From the NCBI GenBank assembly GCA_041838515.1, contig JBGYPP010000029.1, forward strand, positions 1 to 56,472: DNA of 56,472 nt, read 5' to 3'. Made by a program: the position numbers and the translations under genes. Each line of letters begins with the position of its first letter. Positions within the stretch are counted from its first letter, which is position 1. The stretch comes from JBGYPP01 sp041838515. GTDB taxonomy: Bacteria; Bacillota; Clostridia; Lachnospirales; Lachnospiraceae. The notes beneath the pieces were generated by a model that saw nothing but the letters and a program-made list of their open reading frames with translations, did no database searches and was not told the DNA's origin. Shown piece after piece: positions 1-7,205 of the stretch.

Positions 1-80
1 ATCTGAATAAGAACTCGTTCCTCATACGAAAGATGTTTGCCTTTTATATGGGAAGCTGTGGTAGAATGAGAGTGGTCCAT
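1..80 (-). mobile_element. IS30-family transposase, N-terminal fragment (cut by window edge)
   Basis: Reading the minus strand from an ATG at 80 gives 26 residues. They begin MDHSHSTTASHIKGKHLSY and continue EERVLIQ, up to the window edge. The stretch G-K-H-L-S-x-E-E-R-x-x-I resembles the start of the helix-turn-helix region of IS30-family transposases. A good ribosome site (CAGGAG) sits just upstream at about 89-96. IS30 transposases are usually 320-400 residues, so over 90% lies outside the window. The element sits where rsmG would be expected in a Lachnospiraceae origin region. It could be an intact element or a remnant; the sequence here cannot tell. Confidence 0.6.
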
Positions 81-129
81 GGTGGAGATTCTCCTGTAGA
101 AAGTTTGTTGTGGTGACTTACATTCTACC

Positions 130-151
130 AAAGATCCTGCCATGGATCTTT
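130..151. repeat. hairpin upstream of the transposase start
   Basis: AAAGATCC (130-137) and GGATCTTT (144-151) form a perfect 8-bp stem with a 6-base loop. A second inverted pair, GGTAGAATG at about 60-68 and CATTCTACC at 121-129, brackets the transposase start. Both are likely part of the insertion-sequence end or its leader, where hairpins commonly limit read-through into a transposase. The exact terminal repeat of the element cannot be fixed from one end. Confidence 0.4.
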
Positions 152-381
152 ATTTTATTCAGATGTCCAACTTCATTTTACAATCTGCGATGACAATAGA
201 CATTAATTTATTATTGCTATGTGTACGAGGTTTTATCGATACAGTAAGATATAATCCGATTTTTGAGAATTGCTTCTAAGTTAGGATTTATTTAATCATG
301 TCAGTTTTAATAATTCTGAATAATAAAAGATGACTTATTACACATAATTAACAAGTATGTAAAGCATAATAATCCACGAAA

Positions 382-397
382 TGTTTCATGTGAAACA
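382..397. promoter_or_regulatory. parS-like site 1
   Basis: TGTTTCATGTGAAACA differs from the conserved bacterial parS palindrome TGTTTCACGTGAAACA at one central position. It lies 258 bp upstream of parA in an AT-rich stretch without genes. ParB (encoded at 1430) is expected to nucleate here to organise the origin region. Confidence 0.75.
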
Positions 398-544
398 AAG
401 ATGATATTACACCATTCATCATCACCTATTAAGTTTATTATCGCTTAGAGCATTTCTTTGCAATTCAGGAAATTCAATAATTGAAAAATATCATAGAGAT
501 TCTCACAAGCCGGCAACCCACAAAAAAATCATAGAAGAAATCAT

Positions 545-560
545 TGTTTCACGTGAAACA
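545..560. promoter_or_regulatory. parS site 2 (perfect consensus)
   Basis: TGTTTCACGTGAAACA matches the ParB-binding parS consensus exactly, and the palindrome extends by one base pair on each side. It lies 80 bp before parA. The rest of 190-640 is AT-rich with no gene; I found no convincing DnaA-box cluster there. A -10-like TATAAT at 604-609 is the likeliest promoter element for the parAB operon, but it has no good -35. Confidence 0.93.
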
Positions 561-639
561 ATACTAGGGCAAAATCTCCATAGCAGTAAGCACAAAAAAA
601 TGGTATAATACCAGAAAACAAATTCTAAAGGGGAGATAC

Positions 640-1410
640 ATGGGAAAAGTCATAGCTATAGCCAACCAAAAAGGCGGAGTAGGCAAAACCACTACATCTA
701 TCAATCTGTCAGCCTCCTTGGCGGAAAAAGGAAAGAAGGTATTGATTATCGATGGAGATCCCCAGGGCAATACCACCAGTGGCTTTGGGATAGAGAAGAA
801 TGCACTGGATTACACCATATATGAATTGATATTGGGAGATGAGGGCATCAAGAACTGTATGATCAAGAATGTGTTGCCCAATATTGATATACTTCCGGCC
901 AATGTCAATCTGGCGGCAGCGGAGATAGAGCTGATAGGCATAGACAGAAAAGAATATATATTAAAGAGGGAAGTGGATTTCATTAAGGAGGATTATGACT
1001 ATATCATCATAGATTGCCCTCCCTCACTAAATATGCTGACTATCAATGCAATGACATGTGCGGACAGCGTACTAGTACCCATACAGTGCGAATTCTATGC
1101 CCTGGAGGGTTTGAGCCAGCTAATTCATACAGTGAATTTGGTCAAGGAGAGATTGAATCCAAAGCTGCAGATGGAGGGAGTGGTATTTACTATGTTTGAT
1201 GGCAGAACCAACCTCTCTGTACAGGTGGTAGAAAATGTGAAAAGCCATTTGAGCCACAAGATATTCACCACTATGATACCCAGAAACATACGGCTGGCAG
1301 AGGCGCCTAGCCATGGCTTGCCCATAAACAAATACGATGCCAAATCGGCTGGTGCAGAGGCATATCTGCAATTGGCAGAGGAATTGATACAGGCAAATAA
1401 TAAACAATAA
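640..1410 (+). CDS. parA: Chromosome-partitioning ATPase ParA (Soj)
   Basis: This 256-residue ParA-type ATPase works with ParB on parS sites to segregate the origin region and, in Bacillus, to regulate DnaA. The deviant Walker A motif KGGVGKTT is at residues 11-18, the A' Asp is in LIIDGD at about 40, and Walker B (IIIDCPP) is at about 122-128. The length matches chromosomal Soj proteins, which lack the N-terminal extension of plasmid ParAs. The start is set by a ribosome site (AGGGGAG) about 8 bases upstream. parB follows after 19 bases, so the two are co-transcribed. Two parS sites lie just upstream, as expected near the origin. Confidence 0.97.
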   Translation: MGKVIAIANQKGGVGKTTTSINLSASLAEKGKKVLIIDGDPQGNTTSGFGIEKNALDYTIYELILGDEGIKNCMIKNVLPNIDILPANVNLAAAEIELIGIDRKEYILKREVDFIKEDYDYIIIDCPPSLNMLTINAMTCADSVLVPIQCEFYALEGLSQLIHTVNLVKERLNPKLQMEGVVFTMFDGRTNLSVQVVENVKSHLSHKIFTTMIPRNIRLAEAPSHGLPINKYDAKSAGAEAYLQLAEELIQANNKQ

Positions 1411-1429
1411 AAGGGGATAGATAGTATTT

Positions 1430-2332
1430 ATGGCTAGAAAGGGATTGGGAAAAGGACTGGATGCACTCATACCCAGTAATATGGGCGGCACAGACAGGGG
1501 AGTTCAGACAGAAATGCATTCCGCTGATGGAAAAACCAAGGGAGAAAGGGAGAAAAATGATATACTCTGGATCCGAATATCGGAGGTAGAGCCGAACAAG
1601 GAGCAGCCCAGGCGGCATTTTGAGGAGGATTCGCTGGAGGAGTTGGCAGACTCCATTAGGCAATACGGTATACTACAGCCCATACTGGTGCAAAAAAGGG
1701 AGGATTACTATGAAATAATAGCCGGGGAGAGGAGATGGAGGGCGGCCCAAAAGGCCGGACTGGCCCAGGTACCCATACTGATTAAGGAATACAACAGCCA
1801 GGAGCTGCTAGAGGTATCTCTTATAGAAAATATCCAGAGAGAAAATCTTAATCCCATAGAGGAGGCCAGGGCATATAGGAGGCTGTTGGAGGAACATGGG
1901 CTAAAGCATGACCAAATAGCGGAGAGATTGTCCAAGAGCCGGACAGCCATTACCAATTCCATGAGATTGTTAAAATTATCCGAGGAAGTGCAGCAGATGC
2001 TGGTGGAGGATATGATCAGCTCCGGCCATGCCCGGGCGCTGCTGGGCATAGATTCTAAGGAAGAGCAGGCGGAGCTGGCCCAAAAGGTGTTTGATGAACA
2101 GCTCTCCGTTAGAGATGTGGAAAAGATCATCAAGGACAGATCCAAGCCCAAGAGGGAGGAGAAGCCGGGGCAGAAATCCTCAGCACTGTACCAGGATCTG
2201 GAAGAGAGATTAAAAACCCGACTGGGAACAAAGGTAAATATCCAAGAAAAGGGCAGAGGAAGAGGAAAGATAGAAATAGAGTTTTACAACCAGGAGGATC
2301 TAGACAGAGTGATGGAGATAGTCTTTGGCTAG
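1430..2332 (+). CDS. parB: Chromosome-partitioning protein ParB (Spo0J)
   Basis: This 300-residue protein is the parS-binding, CTP-dependent DNA clamp of the partition system. It has the usual basic N-terminal tail (MARKGLGKGLDALIP) that stimulates ParA. The ParB/Srx nuclease-fold domain spans about residues 44-135 and carries GERRWRAA at 99-106. A helix-turn-helix follows at about 159-182 (DQIAERLSKSRTAITNSMRL), then a variable linker and a C-terminal dimerisation segment. It is the second gene of the parAB unit, directly downstream of its own parS targets. Confidence 0.97.
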   Translation: MARKGLGKGLDALIPSNMGGTDRGVQTEMHSADGKTKGEREKNDILWIRISEVEPNKEQPRRHFEEDSLEELADSIRQYGILQPILVQKREDYYEIIAGERRWRAAQKAGLAQVPILIKEYNSQELLEVSLIENIQRENLNPIEEARAYRRLLEEHGLKHDQIAERLSKSRTAITNSMRLLKLSEEVQQMLVEDMISSGHARALLGIDSKEEQAELAQKVFDEQLSVRDVEKIIKDRSKPKREEKPGQKSSALYQDLEERLKTRLGTKVNIQEKGRGRGKIEIEFYNQEDLDRVMEIVFG

Positions 2333-2376
2333 GTGAGAGGTTGTAACAATCTAGCTAAAAAAAGAATATGGCTGGG

Positions 2377-2390
2377 GGAAGATATCTTCC
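2377..2390. repeat. 14-bp perfect palindrome
   Basis: GGAAGATATCTTCC lies between parB and the DUF4446 gene, about 46 bases before the chosen DUF4446 start. It may be an operator or an RNA hairpin. It lacks a T-tract, so it is not an obvious terminator. Confidence 0.35.
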
Positions 2391-2435
2391 TAACAAATGG
2401 AGCTCCCTCCGGCTATGGCTTATGAGGAGGAAAAG

Positions 2436-2960
2436 ATGGTCAGTGGCAATGATCCGGCCTCCCTGGTCTATGGGGTGGAAGTGGCTGGAATCCATATATT
2501 GTATATTTTCATAGCCCTCTGGCTGTGTGTTATCATATGGCTGGCTGTGTTGCATTGGCAGAACAAAAAAATGAAGAAACGCCTGGAAGCCTTGGTCAGG
2601 GGAGCTGCTGGGGAGAGCCTGGAGGACAAGATAGAGAGGATACTGAAAGAAAATGTCTATATTGCCTCCAGACAATCCGCTCAAGAGGCAGAGATCCGGC
2701 AATTGATGGATTACTCCAGGAGGAGCTTTCAAAAGTATGCCATGGTACGGTATGACGCATTTGAGCAAATGGGCGGAAAACTGAGTTTTTGCCTTTGTAT
2801 GCTGGATCAGGAAAAAAATGGATTTATACTCAACTCTGTACATAACAGAGAGGGTTGTTATGTATACATCAAACAGATTGAAAGGGGTATATGCCCTACC
2901 GGTCTGGGCAGAGAGGAGGGCCAGTCGCTGGAGATGGCTATGGGAGAGTTAGTCGAATAG
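2436..2960 (+). CDS. DUF4446 membrane protein
   Basis: This 174-residue protein starts with a short extracytoplasmic segment and one membrane helix (about residues 14-38, VAGIHILYIFIALWLCVIIWLAVL). A basic coiled-coil linker follows, then a compact C-terminal domain containing the DUF4446-type stretch YDAFEQMGGKLSFCLCMLD and a later G-x-E-E-G-like end. The function is unknown; the family is commonly found right after parB in Clostridia. I chose the ATG at 2436 because GAGGAGG lies five bases upstream. An in-frame ATG at 2397 would add 13 residues but has no well-placed ribosome site. Confidence 0.85.
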   Translation: MVSGNDPASLVYGVEVAGIHILYIFIALWLCVIIWLAVLHWQNKKMKKRLEALVRGAAGESLEDKIERILKENVYIASRQSAQEAEIRQLMDYSRRSFQKYAMVRYDAFEQMGGKLSFCLCMLDQEKNGFILNSVHNREGCYVYIKQIERGICPTGLGREEGQSLEMAMGELVE

Positions 2961-2983
2961 AATAAAAGGGAGAGGAGGAGGAA

Positions 2984-4033
2984 ATGAAGGTCAAACGTCT
3001 GGAGGAGATAGAGGACAACGATATACTGGCTAAGCCGTTAATGACCTGGGATTATCAGATTATCTTGCAGGAGGGAGCAGTACTGAAAAAGGAGTTTATC
3101 TCCAAGCTGTCTTCCATGGGCATAGAGGAAGTGTGGGTGGAGCTCAGCTCACAGGAACAGCACAAAATTACCATATTAAAGCAAGAAGTGGAGAAGGATG
3201 TAAAGGAAAAGGTAAAATCCATACTGGAAAGGCATACCTACCACAATAATAAAGAATTGGAAAGCCTGGGGCAGAGCGCATCCACCATCATCAACTCTAT
3301 GCTGGAGGAGAAGGAGCTGCTGGAGAAGGTATATGATATTAAGGAGAGGACGGCGGATATCTATGAACACTCCATTAGCGTTTGCGCCCTTTCCATATTA
3401 ACTGCCATAAAGTTGGGCATGAATATGGAAACTGTACAGGATATGGGCGTAGCCTGCCTGCTCCATGACATTGGCCTGCGCTATATAGCCATTAATTATC
3501 TGGACAGAAATCTAGAGGAGATGAGTGAGTACGAGAGGACGGAGTTCAAAAAGCATCCGGTCTATGGATACAGCACGCTGATGGCCGAAAAATGGATTTC
3601 GGATAAGAGCAAAAGTATCATACTCAATCATCATGAGTATCTAAACGGCACGGGATTTCCCCTGAAAACGGCCAATCTGACCATAGAGAACCGCATAGTC
3701 AATGTCTGCGACAGCTTTGATGAAATTATATGTGGCGTGGGATTTCGCAAGGGGAAGATACATGAGGCGGTGGAATATCTCAAGGTCAACAGCGGCAATA
3801 AATACGACAGTAAGATAGTGGAGGCATTTCTAAGCTTTACCGCTGTCTACCCTGTGGGTACCAGCGTTCTGACCTCAGAGGGGGAGATAGGCCTGGTCAT
3901 AGCACAGAACAAAAATTTTCAGGATAGGCCAGTGCTGCGTATTACCGAGGACAGGTATGGCAACAGTGTACAAGGGGAAGTGATAAAAGATATGCTCAAA
4001 ATCCCCCATTTATTTATAGAAAAAGTATTATAG
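2984..4033 (+). CDS. HD-GYP-domain phosphodiesterase-like protein
   Basis: This 349-residue protein has an N-terminal region of about 100 residues typical of DUF3391-like partners and then an HD-GYP domain. Metal-binding residues are visible: H129, HD at 161-162 and HH at 216-217. The signature loop NGTGFP (221-226) shows the common GYP-to-GFP variant. HD-GYP enzymes degrade cyclic di-GMP or related dinucleotides, so a cytoplasmic signalling role is likely but unproven. No receiver domain is present, so input must come from the N-terminal part. It is nine bases ahead of serS and part of the same run of genes. Confidence 0.88.
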   Translation: MKVKRLEEIEDNDILAKPLMTWDYQIILQEGAVLKKEFISKLSSMGIEEVWVELSSQEQHKITILKQEVEKDVKEKVKSILERHTYHNNKELESLGQSASTIINSMLEEKELLEKVYDIKERTADIYEHSISVCALSILTAIKLGMNMETVQDMGVACLLHDIGLRYIAINYLDRNLEEMSEYERTEFKKHPVYGYSTLMAEKWISDKSKSIILNHHEYLNGTGFPLKTANLTIENRIVNVCDSFDEIICGVGFRKGKIHEAVEYLKVNSGNKYDSKIVEAFLSFTAVYPVGTSVLTSEGEIGLVIAQNKNFQDRPVLRITEDRYGNSVQGEVIKDMLKIPHLFIEKVL

Positions 4034-4041
4034 GAGGAAAT

Positions 4042-5325
4042 ATGCTGGATATTCGTTTTTTGCGGGAAAATCCCCAGGCGGTCAAGGAAAATTTGCAAAA
4101 AAAATTCCAAGAGGACAAATGGGAGCTAGTGGACAGGGTAATAGAGTTGGATGAGCAGCTGCGCGCGTACAAAACTGAGGCGGACAATCTGCGCAAGGAT
4201 AGGAATGCGCTATCCAAGCAAATAGGGCAGTGCATGTCTCAGGGAAAGAAGGAAGAGGCCCAGGCATTGAAAGCCCAGGTGGAGGGCAATGCCAAAAGGC
4301 TGTCCTTTCTGGAGGAGGAGGAGAAGAGCCTGGGGGAAAAGATACAGAAGATCATGCTGGTCATACCCAATATGATTGACCCCAGCGTACCCATAGGCAG
4401 GGATGACAAGGAAAATGTGGAGGTGGAAAAATTTGGAGAACCCTTGGTTCCGGATTTTGACATACCCTACCACACACAGATTATGGAGAGTTTTGAGGGC
4501 ATAGACCTGGAAAGCGCCGGCAAGGTGGCGGGTAATGGATTCTATTACCTGATGGGAGATATAGCCAGGCTGCACTCGGCGGTGATCAGCTATGCCCGGG
4601 ATTTTATGATAGACAGGGGTTTTACTTACTGCATACCTCCTTTTATGATTAGGGAGCATGTGGTGTCCGGGGTGATGAGCTTTGCGGAGATGGAGTCAAT
4701 GATGTACAAAATAGAGGGAGAGGATCTCTATTTGATAGGTACATCGGAACATTCCATGATAGGCAAATTTATAGACAGCATAATCAAGGAGGAGCATCTG
4801 CCCCAGACATTGACCTCCTACTCCCCTTGCTTCCGCAAGGAAAAGGGTGCTCATGGCATAGAGGAGAGGGGCGTATATAGGATACATCAGTTTGAAAAGC
4901 AGGAAATGATAGTGGTGTGCAAGCCGGAGGAGTCCGTACATTGGTTCCACAAGCTATGGAGAAATACGGTGGATTTGTTCAGGGATCTGGATATACCTGT
5001 GCGCACCATAGAGTGCTGCTCTGGAGATTTGGCGGACCTCAAGGTAAAGAGCTACGACGTGGAGGCCTGGTCCCCTAGGCAGAAAAAGTATTTTGAGGTG
5101 GGCAGCTGCTCCAATTTGGGAGACGCTCAGGCCAGGCGGTTGAAGATTCGAGTACATGGCCGGGACGGCAAGTATTTTGCCCATACGCTGAACAATACCG
5201 TTGCGGCGCCGCCCAGGATGCTGATTGCGTTTTTGGAAAATAATTTGCTAAAGGATGGCAGGGTGCGCATACCGGAGAAATTACGTCCGTATATGGGCAA
5301 TATGGAATATCTGGAGCCTAGATAG
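4042..5325 (+). CDS. serS: Serine--tRNA ligase
   Basis: This 427-residue class II synthetase charges tRNA-Ser with serine. The N-terminal arm (MLDIRFLRENPQAVKENL, then a coiled coil to about residue 105) is the tRNA-binding antenna. The catalytic core shows TSEHS, motif 2 (CFRKEKGAHGIEERGVYR) and the motif 3 region near the C-terminus (NNTVAAPPRMLIAFLEN). Length and ends match bacterial SerRS. It follows the HD-GYP gene after eight bases with a strong AGGAGG site, which leaves no room for a T-box leader. Confidence 0.98.
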   Translation: MLDIRFLRENPQAVKENLQKKFQEDKWELVDRVIELDEQLRAYKTEADNLRKDRNALSKQIGQCMSQGKKEEAQALKAQVEGNAKRLSFLEEEEKSLGEKIQKIMLVIPNMIDPSVPIGRDDKENVEVEKFGEPLVPDFDIPYHTQIMESFEGIDLESAGKVAGNGFYYLMGDIARLHSAVISYARDFMIDRGFTYCIPPFMIREHVVSGVMSFAEMESMMYKIEGEDLYLIGTSEHSMIGKFIDSIIKEEHLPQTLTSYSPCFRKEKGAHGIEERGVYRIHQFEKQEMIVVCKPEESVHWFHKLWRNTVDLFRDLDIPVRTIECCSGDLADLKVKSYDVEAWSPRQKKYFEVGSCSNLGDAQARRLKIRVHGRDGKYFAHTLNNTVAAPPRMLIAFLENNLLKDGRVRIPEKLRPYMGNMEYLEPR

Positions 5326-5360
5326 GCTCCAGCGCTTGCCTTGGAGAAGAATAGGTAGAT

Positions 5361-6245
5361 ATGCACAAATTGATGAAAGCCATAGGCTTTTCCCAGAGGC
5401 CAGACAGGAAAAAAATGCGGGAATTTCTGCAAAGCATTATCCGGGGGGGCAAGGGCGTATACCATGCAGCTACACCGGAGGGCATAGTGTTGGCCGATTT
5501 TGTCCGGCCCCTGAGTCAGGGGCTGGGCATCATCGTCTGCGGTGAGATAGAGGGGGAAAAGGATTTCTTTATCGAGCATTTCTATCCTTATTTGCGCGGC
5601 CGGGGCATTACCACTAGGGAAGAGGTGACGGTGGAAAAGAGGGCAGACAAGGATGCCTATGCCGGCTCTTGTGATGACCCAAATGTGGGGGTGAGCCTGG
5701 TTTTTGCCATACAGAACCGCTTGGATTATATACGCCGGCTGCATTTGGAAGCGGAAAAACAAAAAATACAGGGGGTAACCCTCTCTGGACTTGCCATGGA
5801 AGGCAGAATTATGATGCCCATAGGCAAGAATAAGATACAGAGGGATATGGACAGACAGCGTATAGCCAAACGTAATGCGCTGATCGCTGCCGCCAAGGGA
5901 GGGGACGAGGATGCCATAGAGAGTCTGACCACCGAGGATATGGATACCTATAATGAGATTAACCGTAGGATCACCCAGGAGGACATATTTACATTGGTGG
6001 ACAGCTATATCATGCCCTATGGCATAGAATGCGACCAATACTCCGTGCTGGGGGAGATTACCCAGGTGGAGGAGAGAGTCAATGCGCTGACCGAGGAGAG
6101 AATATATTTGTTGACTATTTGTACGAATGAGTTGACATTTGATATCTGTATCAATATAATAGACTTGTTTGGGGAACCTCAGGTGGGCCGGCGCTTCAAG
6201 GGCAATATCTGGTTGCAGGGCTTTCTCCACTATGAGAAAGAATGA
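5361..6245 (+). CDS. DUF3881 family protein
   Basis: This 294-residue soluble protein begins MHKLMKAIGFSQ and matches DUF3881, a family I know almost only from Lachnospiraceae, where it usually follows serS. No catalytic motif is recognisable. It is rich in acidic residues and has no signal peptide or membrane helix. The ribosome site is modest (GGAGAAGAATAGGT). Its stop lies eight bases before tRNA-Arg, so the tRNA may share the transcript. Function unknown. Confidence 0.85.
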   Translation: MHKLMKAIGFSQRPDRKKMREFLQSIIRGGKGVYHAATPEGIVLADFVRPLSQGLGIIVCGEIEGEKDFFIEHFYPYLRGRGITTREEVTVEKRADKDAYAGSCDDPNVGVSLVFAIQNRLDYIRRLHLEAEKQKIQGVTLSGLAMEGRIMMPIGKNKIQRDMDRQRIAKRNALIAAAKGGDEDAIESLTTEDMDTYNEINRRITQEDIFTLVDSYIMPYGIECDQYSVLGEITQVEERVNALTEERIYLLTICTNELTFDICINIIDLFGEPQVGRRFKGNIWLQGFLHYEKE

Positions 6246-6253
6246 CCAGACCG

Positions 6254-6327
6254 GTTTCCGTAGCTCAGCAGGATAGAGCGTTCGCCTCCTAAGCGAAAGG
6301 CCGTGGGTTCGAATCCCGCCGGGAACA
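6254..6327 (+). tRNA. tRNA-Arg (anticodon CCU)
   Basis: A 74-base cloverleaf: acceptor GTTTCCG/CGGGAAC (one T-G pair), D arm GCTC/GAGC, anticodon stem TTCGC/GCGAA around loop CTCCTAA (anticodon CCT) and T arm GTGGG/CCCGC. The discriminator is A and CCA is not encoded. It reads AGG, a codon used very often in this window. Confidence 0.95.
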
Positions 6328-6330
6328 GAA

Positions 6331-6368
6331 AAATACCCGTCAGCAAAGAGCTGACGGGTATTTTTTTT
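6331..6368 (+). terminator. Rho-independent terminator after tRNA-Arg
   Basis: A 13-bp perfect stem (AATACCCGTCAGC, loop AAAGA) is followed by eight or more T residues. It begins four bases after the tRNA and ends the upstream transcription unit. Confidence 0.95.
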
Positions 6369-6381
6369 GCAGGAAAATAGT

Positions 6382-6448
6382 TGTAATATAAATATTGACA
6401 TCTAGAGCTAACAGCGGTATAGTTGCTATTGGTAGATGTAATATAAAT
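6382..6448. repeat. Duplicated 12-bp operator-like element
   Basis: TGTAATATAAAT occurs at 6382-6393 and again at 6437-6448, 55 bp apart. Both copies are followed by closely related sequence (TTGACATCTA and TTACATCTA). The first copy abuts the -35 box and the second forms the centre of the palindrome at the transcription start. This arrangement suits two binding sites for a repressor controlling the SirTM operon; that role is an inference. Confidence 0.55.
6395..6423 (+). promoter_or_regulatory. Sigma-70-type promoter of the SirTM operon
   Basis: A perfect -35 TTGACA (6395-6400) and -10 TATAGT (6418-6423) are separated by 17 bp. The predicted start, near 6430, falls inside the left arm of the palindrome at 6426-6466. 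The promoter strength suggests that regulation is by repression. Confidence 0.75.
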
Positions 6449-6466
6449 TATTACATCTACCAATAG
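6426..6466. repeat. 17-18-bp perfect palindrome at the predicted transcription start
   Basis: CTATTGGTAGATGTAAT (6426-6442) is matched by its exact reverse complement at 6450-6466. One more A-T pair leaves a 5-base loop. It could act as a DNA operator or as a stable hairpin at the 5' end of the mRNA. There is no T-tract directly after it, so it is unlikely to be a terminator. Confidence 0.7.
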
Positions 6467-6491
6467 AGAATAGAGAATAGAGAATGGAGAA
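6464..6491 (+). repeat. 7-bp tandem repeat, four units
   Basis: Three exact copies of TAGAGAA and one TGGAGAA run directly from the right arm of the palindrome. The array lies in the untranslated leader, about 90 bases before the first gene of the SirTM operon. Copy number could vary by slippage. Confidence 0.75.
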
Positions 6492-6582
6492 TATATGTTT
6501 GGCAGTGTGGAAGATAGCTTCAGGGGGAAAACGGACAGGACATATCCGAAAATAGAGTATGGAGATCATAATGGAGGGGTCT

Positions 6583-7203
6583 ATGGGAGGTGAAAAGTAT
6601 CTGCGCTACATAGTAGAAAATATACATACGGTAATCGTGGCAACGGTAGATGGGAGAGGATATCCGGTGACGGCGGCCATAGATATGATGGACACGGATG
6701 GCGAAACGCTATACTTTCTCACGGCCAGGGGCAAGAGCCTGTATGACAGGTTAAAGGCCAGGCCGCATATGGCTTTCACGGCCATGGAGGGAGAGGATAC
6801 CATGAGCAGGAAGGCCATATCTGTTCAAGGCAGGGTCAGGGAGCTAGGGCAGGTCGGATTGGAGAAGCTGTTTGAGAAAAATCCCTATATGTATAGTATC
6901 TACCCTCAGCCGGAGGCCAGGCAGGCTCTGACAGTATTCCAAATATATGAGGGAAAGGGGGAGTGGTTTGATTTGTCCAAAAAACCCATAGAGAGGGAGA
7001 GCTTTACCTTTGGCGGTATGGAGGCAGAGGGGTGGAGATACAGAATAGGGGAGGCCTGTATAGGCTGCGGTCGCTGCCGGGAGGTCTGTCCGCAGGACTG
7101 TATACGGACAGATGTCCTGCCCTTTATCATAGAACAGAAGCATTGCCTGCACTGCGGCAACTGCTTGGCTGTCTGTCCGGAGAAAGCAGTGGAGAGGAGG
7201 TGA
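6583..7203 (+). CDS. Pyridoxamine-oxidase-fold flavoprotein fused to a two-cluster ferredoxin domain
   Basis: The N-terminal ~130 residues resemble the PNPOx-like split-barrel flavin-binding fold (TVDGRGYPVTAAIDMM, FLTARGKSLYDRL, ISVQGRVREL). The C-terminal part has two [4Fe-4S] motifs: C159, C162, C165, C169 and C188, C191, C194, C198. A one-polypeptide link from flavin to iron-sulfur clusters suggests an electron-transfer oxidoreductase; the substrate is unknown. I chose the ATG at 6583 because GGAGG lies five bases upstream; ATGs at 6559 and 6571 are alternatives. It is the first gene of an operon with the macrodomain and SirTM genes, two bases from the next start. Confidence 0.85.
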   Translation: MGGEKYLRYIVENIHTVIVATVDGRGYPVTAAIDMMDTDGETLYFLTARGKSLYDRLKARPHMAFTAMEGEDTMSRKAISVQGRVRELGQVGLEKLFEKNPYMYSIYPQPEARQALTVFQIYEGKGEWFDLSKKPIERESFTFGGMEAEGWRYRIGEACIGCGRCREVCPQDCIRTDVLPFIIEQKHCLHCGNCLAVCPEKAVERR

Positions 7204-7205
7204 AT

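Noticed and set aside
190..640. Possible replication origin with DnaA boxes in the AT-rich left region.
   Set aside because: I found no cluster matching TTATNCACA. Only the parS sites are supported, so the origin itself is probably outside the window.
2397..2435. Upstream start for the DUF4446 protein.
   Set aside because: The ATG at 2436 has a far better ribosome site, and the extra 13 residues are not typical of the family.
4034..4041. T-box leader for serS.
   Set aside because: Only eight bases separate serS from the preceding gene, and no T-box core is present.
6464..6491. The four 7-bp repeats as a CRISPR-like array.
   Set aside because: Units are directly adjacent with no spacers and are much too short.
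7032..7205. A longer macrodomain protein starting at 7032.
   Set aside because: The extra 58 codons lie inside the ferredoxin coding region in another frame and give no recognisable sequence; 7206 is the first plausible start.
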